Source: a virus. From it: a stretch of DNA of 64,000 nt. The notes below the pieces were generated by a model. It searched no databases and had not been told where the DNA came from. It was given only the letters and a program-made list of their open reading frames with translations. The stretch spans positions 24,102 to 88,101 of IMG/VR virus record IMGVR_UViG_3300045125_000058, one strand, 5' to 3'. A program made the translations under genes and the position numbers. How positions within the stretch are numbered: the stretch's first letter is position 1; each line of letters begins with the position of its first letter. Of the stretch, positions 20,781 to 29,555 are shown in pieces.

Positions 20781-22194
20781 ATGGAATCAGTAATTCTAAA
20801 GAACTTGGTCCTCAATGAGGACTACGCTCATAAAGTTGTTCCGTTCCTTCAAGAGGAATACTTTCACGACAAGTCAGAGAAGATAATCTTTGGTATTGTC
20901 GGAAAGTTTATTTTAAAGTACAATAACATTCCAACAAAGGATGCTATTTTAATCTCACTTGGAGATGAAAAGACTCTCAGTGAAGTTGAGTTCAAAAAGT
21001 GTACATCGATAACAGATGAGATGTACAAAGAGGGAGAGAAGTCTGATACTGTTTGGCTAGTTGAACAGACAGAAAAGTTTTGCAAGGAAAAGGCAATCTA
21101 CAATGGTATCATGGCATCCATCGGCATTATTGAAGGAAAAGACAAGGAAAAACTCAAAATGCTTATTCCTGATATCATGTCAAAAGCTCTTTCTGTTTCT
21201 TTTGATACTAGAGTTGGCCATGACTTTTTGGAAGATGTTGACGAGCGATATGAATATTATCACAGAATAGAAGAGAAGGTTCCCTTTGACCTTGAGATGT
21301 TCAACAAGATTACACGGGGTGGAACCAGAAGAAGACTCTGAATGTAGTAATGGCTGCATCCGGTGTTGGTAAGAGTGCATTCCTATGCCATCATGCAGCA
21401 GCATGTTTGTCTCAAAATCTTAATGTTCTCTACATCACTTTGGAGATGGCAGAAGAAGAGATTGCAAAGCGCATTGATGCAAATCTTTTGGATAGTGACA
21501 TGCATATTCTTGAGCAGATGCCATTGGCTCAGTACGAATCAAAGGTTGAGAATCTAAAGAAGACATGCAAGGGAAAACTCATTATCAAGGAGTATCCCAC
21601 CGCTGCTGCAAATGTCACCCACTTCCGTAATCTTCTTGAAGAACTTAAGATCAAGAAGAAGTTTACACCGATGTAATTTTTGTTGACTATTTGAATATCT
21701 GCTCATGTGCCAGGTTCAAACTTGGAAATGGTATGAACAGTTATACATATGTCAAAGGTATTGCAGAAGAACTTCGTGGTATGGCAAAGCAATTCAACAT
21801 TCCTCTTTGGACTGCAACACAGGTTAATCGTGAAGGTGCCAAGAGCAGCGACATGGAGATGACAGACACATCCGAGAGTTTCGGTCTTCCACAGACTGCG
21901 GATTTCTTCTTTGCCTTGATTGAGAACGAGGAACTTGCAGAAGCAGGTCAACTCATGGTGAAGCAATTGAAGAATCGTGGAAACGATACTACCAAGAACA
22001 GAAAGTTCTTGGTGGGTGTAAACAAGTCCAAAATGAAATTCTATGATGTGGACAATGCAAATTCAAATTTGGTGAATTCCAATCAGACTGAAGAAGAGGG
22101 TTTTGGATCAGGTTCAGACGGCCAAGGTTTTAATCCAAAATTTGGAAAGAAGCGCAACAAGGCAATCAACTGGACTTTTGAAGAAGCCAAATGA
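20781..22194 (+). CDS. 41: Replicative DNA helicase, T4 gp41/DnaB-like (two indels)
   Basis: Hexameric 5'-3' helicase that works with primase at the fork. Restoring single lost bases near 21334 and 21673 gives 471 aa, close to T4 gp41 (475). The N-terminal domain runs to about 150. The RecA-like motor has Walker A 'AASGVGKSA' near 191, 'VLYITLEMAEEEIAKR' (H1a), Walker B 'VIFVDYLNI' and 'PLWTATQVNREGA' (H3-like). The C-terminal tail is acidic, then basic. ATGA overlap with the primase gene. Confidence 0.92.
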
Positions 22195-23179
22195 CACTAT
22201 ATATTGATAAGAAGTTTGTCAATCTGGTATCAGGTTCACTTGAAAAGTTCAAGTGGAAGAAAGATACACTAGCCACATGCAGGTGTTTCAAGTGTGGCGA
22301 CTCACAGAAGAATAAGTCCAAGACAAGGGGATACTTCTTTGAGCACAAAGGCCATTATGTTTACAAATGCCACAATTGCGGTTTTTCTTGCAATGTATAT
22401 TCTGTACTTGAAAATAATCAGCCCAACGCTCGCAAAAGAATATGCATTTGAAAAATTTAAAGACTCGCATCCGAGAGAAACTGAACCGAAACAGGAAGTT
22501 GCCCGCCAACCAGGTGTTTACTGATCTCGGAACAAGGCTTGACCTACTCAATGCTGACCACAAGGCGATAAAATATGTTAAGTCCCGTGAAATCCCCAAG
22601 GAAAAGTATTGCAACTTTTATTATTGCACTGACTTTGCAAAAGTCATGCGATCCTTTGACCGCGACGGAACCAAGGAAGATAGACTCATCATACCATTCT
22701 ATAATGACCTTGGGGAGCTTATCGGAGTTCAAGGCCGCTCTCTTGACCCAACTGGCCAAGCGATTCGTTATATCACTCTGAAACGTGAAGGCGAAGAACG
22801 CCTGTGGTACAACCTAGATAAGATAGAGCCACGGGATACTGTATATGTAACTGAAGGTCCCATCGACTCCATGTTTATTCCAAACGGAGTCGCAATGCAG
22901 GGTGCTGGTTGGTTGGCGGAAATGCCTGATAAACTGAAGAAGTCAAAGGTAGTGTTTATCTTTGATAATGAACCAAGAAATTTTGAAATAGTTGCTTTGA
23001 TAGGAAAGTACGTAGAGGCTGGACGAAATGTAGTAATCTGGCCAGAAGAAATAGATAAAAAAGATGTCAATGACATGGTATTGGCTTATGGCGTAAACAC
23101 GACCATGAAACTGATAATCAACAATGTCTATTCTGGACTTGTCGCAAAAATGAAGTATACTTATTGGAAGAAGGTTTAA
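22191..23179 (+). CDS. 61: DNA primase, T4 gp61-like (frameshifted)
   Basis: About 329 aa, close to T4 gp61 (342). An N-terminal zinc finger is visible ('CRCFKCGDSQ' and 'YKCHNCGFSC', residues about 30-65). The TOPRIM catalytic core has 'VYVTEGPIDSMF' and 'KVVFIFDNEPRN', where the Glu and Asp bind metal. It makes RNA primers for lagging-strand synthesis. Breaks lie near 22413 and 22512. It directly follows the helicase, as its partner. Confidence 0.9.
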
Positions 23180-23419
23180 ATGAAAGACGATAACGACGAA
23201 ATGACAGAGGAAGAAATTCTCAAGGCTAGCGAAGCATATCTCATGTTTGTACAGAGATTTGGAGAATATGTTAAGGAAATGAATCCTGAACTTTGGTCAA
23301 AGGCGCGAGAATATGCCGCAGACTTTACCAAGATTCCCGGTGTTAGCGTTGAACTTGTAGATAATGATGAGGATGAGAATGACACAGACAACACAAAGCG
23401 TGCGTCCGAGCTGATATAA
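23180..23419 (+). CDS. Small acidic protein downstream of primase
   Basis: 79 aa, intact, starting on the base after the primase stop. Helical with 'AYLMFVQRFGEYVKEMNPEL' and an acidic stretch 'VDNDEDENDTDN'. No family is recognised. It ends within the probable start region of thyX, so the three genes are translationally linked. Confidence 0.65.
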   Translation: MKDDNDEMTEEEILKASEAYLMFVQRFGEYVKEMNPELWSKAREYAADFTKIPGVSVELVDNDEDENDTDNTKRASELI

Positions 23420-24105
23420 AGGTTCTTGATTGTGGACATGTTCAGTTGATTGATTGGATGGGTTCAGATCTTAGCATCGTGAACGCAGCAAGAGTCTCCT
23501 TCAACAAGGAAAGTTCTTGGGAATATGCTGACAGCCATGTTCCTTCTCAATCTTTATCTGAGCGAGATGCAAAATTAATTAAGTATCTTGCCAAGCACAA
23601 TCACTTCACTCCATTTTGTCATGCTACAATTTCTATTCGTGTGAAGTGTCCAATATTTGTTCGTGCCCAACTTGGCAAGCATCAGATAGGTCTGACAATG
23701 AATGAGGTCAGCCGTCGATATGTTACATTTGATCCTGAAGTCTATGTTCCTCTTTGGAGATCTGCTCCAACTGACGGAGCAAAGCAGGGAAGCAGCGGAA
23801 GAATTGAAGATATGGATCTCTGCATTCGCATGAGACAAGAATATGAAGGTGTTGCCAAAGATTGCATCAAACTTTACAACGATCTTCTTGCAGACGGTGT
23901 TGCACCAGAACAAGCCCGTTCCATATTGCCACAAGGCACGTATACGGAATTTGTTTGGACTGGATCGCTATATGCATTTGCTCGTATTTATAATCTAAGA
24001 ATTGATGCACATGCACAATGGGAAATTCAAGAATATGCAAAAGCAATTGACAAAATAATTGCTCCACTTTTCCCAGTTTCGTGGCAAACTCTAACAACTA
24101 AATAA
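23416..24105 (+). CDS. thyX: Flavin-dependent thymidylate synthase ThyX
   Basis: Makes dTMP from dUMP with FAD and methylene-tetrahydrofolate. 229 aa if counted from ATA at 23416; the first conventional start is TTG at 23446. Normal ThyX proteins begin 'M-K-V-L-D-x-G', and 'KVLDCGHVQLIDWMG' directly follows ATA, so a G-to-A change in ATATGAAG is likely. The motif 'KHQIGLTMNEVSRRY' corresponds to the ThyX signature, and 'QARSILPQGTYTEFVWTG' with 'RIDAHAQWEIQ' is typical of the family. It works with dUTPase and NrdJ. Confidence 0.93.
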   Translation: MKVLDCGHVQLIDWMGSDLSIVNAARVSFNKESSWEYADSHVPSQSLSERDAKLIKYLAKHNHFTPFCHATISIRVKCPIFVRAQLGKHQIGLTMNEVSRRYVTFDPEVYVPLWRSAPTDGAKQGSSGRIEDMDLCIRMRQEYEGVAKDCIKLYNDLLADGVAPEQARSILPQGTYTEFVWTGSLYAFARIYNLRIDAHAQWEIQEYAKAIDKIIAPLFPVSWQTLTTK

Positions 24106-24130
24106 AGACACCAATAAAGAAAGGCCAATT

Positions 24131-26019
24131 ATGCCAGAAGTTTTATCACCATTTCAATCGTTTATTTTTATCTCGCGCTACTCACGATGGCTTCCATCAG
24201 AAAATCGTAGAGAAACATGGGATGAATGTGTCGATAGATGGTGGAATTACTTCACTGACAAAGTTCCAGCATTGGCAGAACGACCAGACATCAAAAAGCA
24301 ATTTTGAATCTTGAAGTTCTTCCATCCATGCGCAGTCTAATGACTGCTGGACCTGCATTGAATCATGACAATACTTGCTTGTACAATTGCTCGTACTTGC
24401 CTATTGATTCCATTGATTCATTCGCTGAGTTGTTTGTAATTCTCATGAATGGAACTGGTGTTGGCTACAGTGTAGAACGACAGTACACTGATAAACTTCC
24501 TGCTGTCGCAAATAAAATAGAAAAGGATTTTAATGTTATCGTCAAAGTTGAAGACTCTAAAGAAGGTTGGGGAAACGCTCTCAAGGAAGTTCTACGACAT
24601 CTGTATTCGGGTCGTCACGTTAAATGGGATGTTTCCGGGATCCGACCCGCTGGAGCCTAGACTTAAGACTTTTGGGGGTAGGGCTAGTGGGCCTGCTCCT
24701 CTTGATAATCTCTTTAAGTTAATTGTAAAGGTATTCTATGCAGCACAAGGAAGAAGACTTACTGCTTTGGAATGTCACGATATTTGCTGTGCTATTGCTA
24801 ATGCTGTTATCGTAGGTGGTGTTCGTCGTTCTGCGATGATTTCACTCAGCGATCTTTCTGATCGTGAAATGGCATTGTGCAAGAGCGGAGCATGGTGGGA
24901 GCAAGCAGGATATCGTTCATACGCAAACAATTCTGCGGTCTATCGTGGTCGTCCACCAATGGGCCAATTCCTTGAGGAATGGACTTCACTATACAACAGC
25001 CATAGCGGTGAGCGTGGTATGATCAATCGTAAGGCTTTGCAAGAGCAAGCAGCCAAATGGGGTCGTGATCTTGATTGTGAGTATGGAACGAATCCATGCT
25101 CAGAGATCATTCTTAAGCCATTTGAGTTTTGCAATCTTTCAACGGTTGTTGTTCGTCCTGATGATACAGCAGCAACACTCAAAAGAAGATTGAAATGGCT
25201 ACAATCATTGGTACTGTTCAATCCACCTTCACAAACTTCCCATATCTTCGTCCTGAGTGGAAGAAGAACTGCGAGGATGAAAGACTTCTTGGTGTCAGCA
25301 TGACTGGCATCTATGACAACAAACTCACCAGTGGTCTTGAAGGCAAGCCAAAGTTGATTCGTTTGCTTGAATCTCTAAGAGATCATGCAACTGCCACCAA
25401 TCTTCACTGGGCAGAGAAGTTGGGAATCAATCCAAGCAAGTCGATCACTTGCGTCAAGCCAGAGGGCACAACTTCGTGCTTGGTAGATTCTGCATCTGGT
25501 CTTCATCCAAGATATGCAGATTATTATTATCGTAGAATTCGCATTGACAAGAAGGATCCAATCTACAATCTCATGAAAGACCAAGGTGTTCCTTGTGAGG
25601 ATGATGTCATCAATCCAAACAATACTGCAGTCTTCACATTTGCAATGAAGGCTCCCCGTGGAACAATCACCACAGAAGATCTTCGTGCATTGGATCATTT
25701 GGATCTTTGGAAGACATATCAAGAGCACTATTGCCAACACAAGCCTTCTGTGACGGTAAACTATCGTGACAGCGAATTCCTTGAAGTTGGAAATTGGTTG
25801 TGGGAAAATTTTGATGTTGCAACCGGAATTTCATTTCTTCCGGGTGGTGACAATCACACATATGCTCAGGCTCCGTTTGAGCAGATTGATGCGGCAACTT
25901 ATGGCGAACATCCAAAGATTAAAGTGAACTTTAAAGAACTTTCAAAGTATGAATCACAGGACAACACAGAGGCAGCAAAGGAATTTGCATGTTCTGCAGG
26001 AGGTTGTCAGATAGTGTAA
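24131..26019 (+). CDS. nrdJ: Adenosylcobalamin-dependent ribonucleotide reductase (class II)
   Basis: Reduces ribonucleoside triphosphates using coenzyme B12. About 629 aa after repair of breaks near 24302, 24657 and 25190. The first redox Cys lies in 'NHDNTCLYNCSYLP'. Thiyl-radical and acid residues are in 'NPCSEIILKPFEFCNL'. The phosphate-binding segment is 'KPEGTTSCLVDSASGLHPRY', and the C-terminal shuttle pair is 'ACSAGGCQIV'. 'GGRASGPAPLDNL' is diagnostic of the monomeric RTPR type. No small subunit is needed, and none is seen. Use depends on host cobalamin. Confidence 0.93.
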
Positions 26020-26025
26020 CATTGA

Positions 26026-26098
26026 TGGAGTGTAGCACTAACGGAAGTGCAATCCGCTGTTAACGGATCGGTTACAGGTTCGAATCCTGTCACTCCAG
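26026..26098 (+). tRNA. tRNA-Asn (anticodon GTT)
   Basis: A complete cloverleaf with acceptor TGGAGTG/CACTCCA, D-stem GCAC/GTGC, anticodon arm ATCCG-CTGTTAA-CGGAT and T-arm ACAGG-TTCGAAT-CCTGT. All stems are perfect. CCA is not encoded. Confidence 0.93.
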
Positions 26099-26106
26099 TT
26101 CAAAAT

Positions 26107-26179
26107 GCCACTTTAGGCTCAATGGTAGAGCCTTGCTTTTGTAAAGCAGAGGTTGCGGGTTCGAATCCCACAGGTGGCT
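26107..26179 (+). tRNA. tRNA-Thr (anticodon TGT)
   Basis: Cloverleaf with acceptor GCCACTT/AGGTGGC, D-stem GGCTC/GAGCC and anticodon loop TTTGTAA. The T-stem GCGGG/CCCAC has one C-A mismatch. CCA is not encoded. It lies nine bases after tRNA-Asn. Confidence 0.9.
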
Positions 26180-26260
26180 TGAGTATACTCAAGCGGTCAA
26201 CGAGGGCACACTGTAAATGTGCTGGCATTGCCTACGAGGGTTCGAATCTCTCTGCTCGCA
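26179..26260 (+). tRNA. tRNA-Tyr (anticodon GTA), long variable arm
   Basis: Type II tRNA with D-stem CTC/GAG, anticodon arm GCACA-CTGTAAA-TGTGC, a long variable arm and T-arm GAGGG-TTCGAAT-CTCTC. The 3' acceptor strand TGCTCGC would want 5' GCGAGTA, but TTGAGTA is present, so the first pair is mismatched. The 5' end abuts tRNA-Thr, which suggests one or two lost bases. Confidence 0.85.
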
Positions 26261-26274
26261 CTAAATAATTGTAT

Positions 26275-26371
26275 GCGTAGTCCAGCAGCGAGATAATCGT
26301 CCGGCTGATAGGATCTTTGATCTAGAACAGAGATCTGATAAGCAATAGAGGTGCAAGTCCTCCACTACGCT
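26275..26371 (+). tRNA. tRNA-like element, anticodon unclear
   Basis: A perfect 7-bp acceptor stem GCGTAGT/ACTACGC encloses 83 bases with a near-perfect T-arm (AGAGG-TGCAAGT-CCTCC) and a 5-bp hairpin GATCT-AGAACAG-AGATC. The central loop lacks the usual T33 and the D-loop lacks GG, so no amino acid can be assigned. It is either a damaged long-arm tRNA or a tRNA-like leader of the tmRNA gene. Confidence 0.4.
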
Positions 26372-26566
26372 TTGGTATTGTTGATATCAGATAGAAATGT
26401 GTATGACACGGGAGTTCGAATCTCCCCGGATCCACTATACGGGTCCGACAGGCATCGATCAGCGCAAAGTATTAAAGAAGGAGATACCCGACACGGGTAA
26501 CAAGTGTCGTAAATAAACAGTTGCAACAACAAAAGCCGCACCATTGCGGATGGCTGCTTAAAGCAG
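26372..26566 (+). ncRNA. ssrA: Permuted two-piece tmRNA
   Basis: The gene order is reversed compared with one-piece tmRNA. The acceptor piece ends with T-arm GGGAG-TTCGAAT-CTCCC (26410-26426), acceptor strand CGGATCC and discriminator A (26434). Six spacer bases follow. The coding piece then begins GGGTCCG (26441), which pairs with the acceptor strand and places a G-U at pair 3-70, the alanine identity element. An H-type pseudoknot follows (TACCC/GGGTA and GACAC/GTGTC, 26485-26508), then the resume codon GCA at 26523. The tag reads ATTKAAPLRMAA, with stop TAA in the loop of CTGCT/AGCAG. Ribosome-rescue role by homology. Confidence 0.85.
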
Positions 26567-26574
26567 TGGGGTTT

Positions 26575-26613
26575 CCCGGTTTTCCCGCGACTGAAAAACC
26601 GGGATTTTTTATT
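26575..26613 (+). terminator. Rho-independent terminator after tmRNA
   Basis: Stem CCCGGTTTT/AAAACCGGG with an 11-base loop is followed by ATTTTTTATT. It would end the transcript covering the reductase, tRNAs and tmRNA. Confidence 0.85.
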
Positions 26614-26715
26614 GGCATAAATAATTTTGCCAAAGGATGTTGGATACCGCATTTTCTCTTGAGTCTTCGAAGTACCACCCAACAGAAAATTTAGGTCCAC
26701 ATCCTTTGAGCGAGG

Positions 26716-26723
26716 TATAAATA
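26716..26723 (+). promoter_or_regulatory. T4-type late promoter TATAAATA
   Basis: An exact octamer three bases before the ATG at 26727 and twelve before ATG 26736. The usual spacing seen here favours the second ATG as the start. Confidence 0.65.
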
Positions 26724-26726
26724 CCT

Positions 26727-27274
26727 ATGTTCTATATGCTTGTAGGTGTTGACTACTCAATAACTTGTCCGTGCTTGTGTCTGTTTGACGAGCGCAAAGA
26801 CTTTAAATTTTCAAACTGTTTTTTTATTATCTGACAAATACTAAAAAATTTGCAGATAAAATTTTACCAAATATTACTGGAGAAAGTTTTCAGGAATATG
26901 TGGCCGATGTAGATCGGTTTGACAGCATATCTGATTGGGCATCAAATTTATGCATAGGGGCTTCTGACGTAGCCATTGAAGGGTATTCTTATGGCAGCAA
27001 AGGCAAAGTTTTTAATCTTGCCGAGAACATGGGTATCTTTAAGCATAAGCTCTATAAGGCCGGGGTTCCCGTGACCATCATAGAGCCGTCCAAGGCAAAG
27101 AAACTCGCCACAGGCAAAGGTAACGCTGATAAAGTGGCAATGTACAAAGCCTTCTCCGAAGAGACGGATACAAATTTAGTGTTCACTTTTAATCAAAAAT
27201 CTTTGACAAATCCGGTGACGGATATTGTGGACAGTTACTATATTTTAAAATCTTTGCTGGCTACCAAAAATTAA
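26727..27274 (+). CDS. RuvC-like Holliday-junction resolvase (one indel)
   Basis: About 180 aa; ATG at 26727 or, better placed after the late promoter, 26736. The RNase H-like fold is indicated by 'LVGVDYSITCPCLC' (first catalytic Asp), 'VAIEGYSYGSKGKVFNLAEN' (Glu), 'KKLATGKGNADKVAMY' and 'DIVDSYYILK' (C-terminal Asp). Similar RuvC-family resolvases occur in many large phages and may replace T4 endonuclease VII to resolve branched DNA before packaging. One frame break near 26830. Its stop overlaps the convergent gene. Confidence 0.8.
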
Positions 27275-27576
27275 CGAACGTAGCGAACAGCAGATCCCTT
27301 GCCAGCATTGTCAAGTCGGTCATGGAATCTCTTTGGAACTTGACCAGATCCCTTGATTCTTGAGATCACTTCATTCCATGCACTTCCACAAACTTTAGTG
27401 GGAGTTAAAGTTGAATCGAAGGCAATGGAATTTCTTTGAGCACCCCAATTTTTGGCAACTTTCTTTTTCCCACAGTTTGGACACTTTTCCTTGGTGGGTT
27501 GGTCGTTCTCGCTCATCTTGAGGAAAACTTCAAATTCATGTTTACAGGCACCACATTCGAATGAATAATTAGGCAT
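27271..27576 (-). CDS. FmdB-type zinc-ribbon protein
   Basis: 101 aa, intact. It begins 'MPNYSFECGACKHEFEVFL' and has 'EKCPNCGKKKVAKNWG', giving paired CxxC knuckles of the FmdB regulatory zinc ribbon. The C-terminal half is basic and unique. It overlaps the end of the HNH gene by eight bases, so the two are co-translated. The exact role is unknown; nucleic-acid or protein binding through the ribbon is likely. Confidence 0.8.
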   Translation of the reverse strand: MPNYSFECGACKHEFEVFLKMSENDQPTKEKCPNCGKKKVAKNWGAQRNSIAFDSTLTPTKVCGSAWNEVISRIKGSGQVPKRFHDRLDNAGKGSAVRYVR

Positions 27577-28066
27577 TGTTTTTCTTCCTAAAAGTAATTA
27601 GCATGTGGTCAAACAGGAATCCATAGGCAGGTTCCTTTGGTTTGTTTTTGAGTTCCATCTTTGCTTCCTTTGGTGTTCTGTTTCCTTTGGTCGTATTGCA
27701 ATCTTTGCATGAAGTTACCATATTGACCCAAGTGGATCCACCACCTTTTGATCTTGGAACAACATGGTCTACCGTGGCTGTCTTTTCACACAGATCAATT
27801 CCACAATATTGACAGACATAACTGTCTCGTCGGAAGATATTCTTGCGATTTGCAACAACCTTCTTGAAAGGCAATTTTACATAATATTTAAGAATCAAAA
27901 TTTTTGGAATCTTGACAATTTTGCTGACAGAGACAACTTCATAGTATTCGGGGGATCCTTCATCGATCCACACCTTGTCCTTTGACATCAACTTGAATGC
28001 TTTTCCAACGGTAATGATATTCAGCGGTGTATTATCTTGGTTGAGCAAGAGAACCTGCTTAGTCAT
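27569..28066 (-). CDS. HNH endonuclease
   Basis: 165 aa from the preferred start at 28066. An upstream in-frame ATG at 28108 would share the CCATGG hexamer with the start of the opposite gene. The N-terminal domain contains 'VLLLNQDNTPLNIITVGKA'. The HNH domain has 'RDSYVCQYCGIDL', 'ATVDHVVPRSKGGGS' (catalytic His) and 'VTSCKDCNTTKGNRTPKEA', with four zinc Cys. This matches free-standing bacterial and phage HNH proteins, possibly involved in packaging or host DNA breakdown. Intact. Confidence 0.88.
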   Translation of the reverse strand: MTKQVLLLNQDNTPLNIITVGKAFKLMSKDKVWIDEGSPEYYEVVSVSKIVKIPKILILKYYVKLPFKKVVANRKNIFRRDSYVCQYCGIDLCEKTATVDHVVPRSKGGGSTWVNMVTSCKDCNTTKGNRTPKEAKMELKNKPKEPAYGFLFDHMLITFRKKNNA

Positions 28067-28076
28067 ACCTTTTAAG

Positions 28077-28084
28077 TATTTATG
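28077..28084 (-). promoter_or_regulatory. Late promoter-like box CATAAATA (minus)
   Basis: Read on the minus strand, the octamer lies ten bases before the HNH start at 28066. It supports that start over 28108. Confidence 0.45.
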
Positions 28085-28088
28085 AAAA

Positions 28089-28096
28089 TCTAAATA
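28089..28096 (+). promoter_or_regulatory. Late promoter-like box TCTAAATA
   Basis: The box ends ten bases before the ATG at 28107. It stands back to back with the minus-strand box at 28077. Confidence 0.5.
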
Positions 28097-28106
28097 TTTT
28101 ACAGCC

Positions 28107-29554
28107 ATGGATAATAATAAAGATAGAAAATTTTATTGGGAAGTCAAGGATTTCATGAACAAAAAGCATGAGCCAAAGCCTTCAACTCCTTCGTCAAGTC
28201 TAAAGGATAGCATAAAAAACGTACTAGAGCAAAATAATTCTTATGTACAAAAGACATTTGACCAAAATTCACAGGCTGTCAATATTGGTTCAAACTTCAT
28301 TTCTCAAAATGCAACTGTTCAAAAAGGTTACAACACAAATTGTGTAGCATACACAAAGAACAAAAATATCAACGATTTTAGCGTTGGTAAGATGATAAAC
28401 GAACAAGCAACTTCTTTTGGACAATCAAATAGAGGTGGTGGTTCTGTTGGTGGTCCCGGTGGGGCTGGCGTAATGGGTGGTGGCGGTGGTGGCGGTGGAT
28501 CATGGCGTGAAAGAAATCCAGAAGCATATGCCAGAAATGTTGCTGCTCAACAAGAACTAGAAGCAAAAAGAGCACAAAATGTAACCGCAAGTCGCAGACG
28601 TAGAGCAGAAGATGAGGCTGCAGATTATAACACCACTCAACCACAAGGACCAACTCCAACTGGAGGAAATATCGGAAGTGAACTTGAAATGGATCCAAAC
28701 GATCCAACTATCCCATTGGACAATCCAGCAAATAGAGCAAAACTAAGAGATTTTAGACAAGGTAAACAAGCGGATTACATGGCAAAAAGAATGGCCGAAA
28801 TATCAAATCGCAATCCATCAGCATCTGATGTAGCAGAGTTAAGTTTATTTAAATCAATGACACAAGGAAAAGAAGCAAGCGTTGGTTTAGGATCTAAACT
28901 TACACAAAGAGTAGGACAAGAAGGTGCATGGGCAATGGATGTAATGAAAAATGATACTCAAGATAATTTGGCATTTGTTTCTAGTCAATTAGGAAGAAAA
29001 GAAGCAGAAGCCAAAGCAGCAGAACAAAAAGCATACGATGATCAACTTGCTGGCGAACGATATGCAAAAATGCAAGATCAAATTATTCAAGGCACAAACA
29101 TGACGTATGGACAATTCAAGGCTCAATACGGACGAGATTATGATGCAAGAAATCCAGAAGATTCTGCAATGCTTGTCCGTGCTGCAAGTAACCGTTCTGC
29201 ATTCCGCGTTTCACCAACAGCACGTGCATTAAATCAAACTACCGTAGATTTCAATAGATCCTACAGAGACATCAATGCAGCCAACGCATCCCGTCAAGGA
29301 GAACTTGATCGTAGAGTAGATACTGCTCAAAGAGATTTGGATCAATTCAATGCTGATCGCAGGGGAACTGTTCAAGAGAAATTCAAGCAATTCAAACACC
29401 TGCATTTATTCAAGGTGTTGCTCAAGATATGGCTCGCGCTGTTGGTGGTCAAATTAGAAGAACAAATATGATTCCTCCAACTCCTCCACAAAGACAAACA
29501 GCAGCCAGACCTTCTTCGGCATCTCAAACAGCACCAAAAACCTACAGGATCTAA
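28107..29554 (+). CDS. Large putative virion protein with Gly-rich linker (one indel)
   Basis: About 482 aa. Residues 1-105 are polar and Asn-rich. Residues 108-132 are a Gly-rich linker (GG repeats with 'GVMGGGGG'). The rest is helical, charged and Ala/Gln/Arg rich ('AAQQELEAKRAQN', 'DTAQRDLDQFNADRR'), ending '..AARPSSASQTAPKTYRI' after a break near 29390. No enzymatic motif is seen. The late box and adjacent large proteins suggest an internal or injected virion protein. I cannot name the family. Confidence 0.6.
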
Positions 29555-29555
29555 T

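Noticed and set aside
16405-26019. Programmed frameshifting, introns or inteins splitting the replication genes
   Set aside because: Breaks are single-base, occur in nearly all long genes, lack slippery sites with pseudoknots, and no insert or splicing domain lies between the pieces.
26365-26700. Minus-strand open frames across the tmRNA and terminator
   Set aside because: They cover structured RNA genes and a terminator, with no ribosome-binding site or recognisable product.
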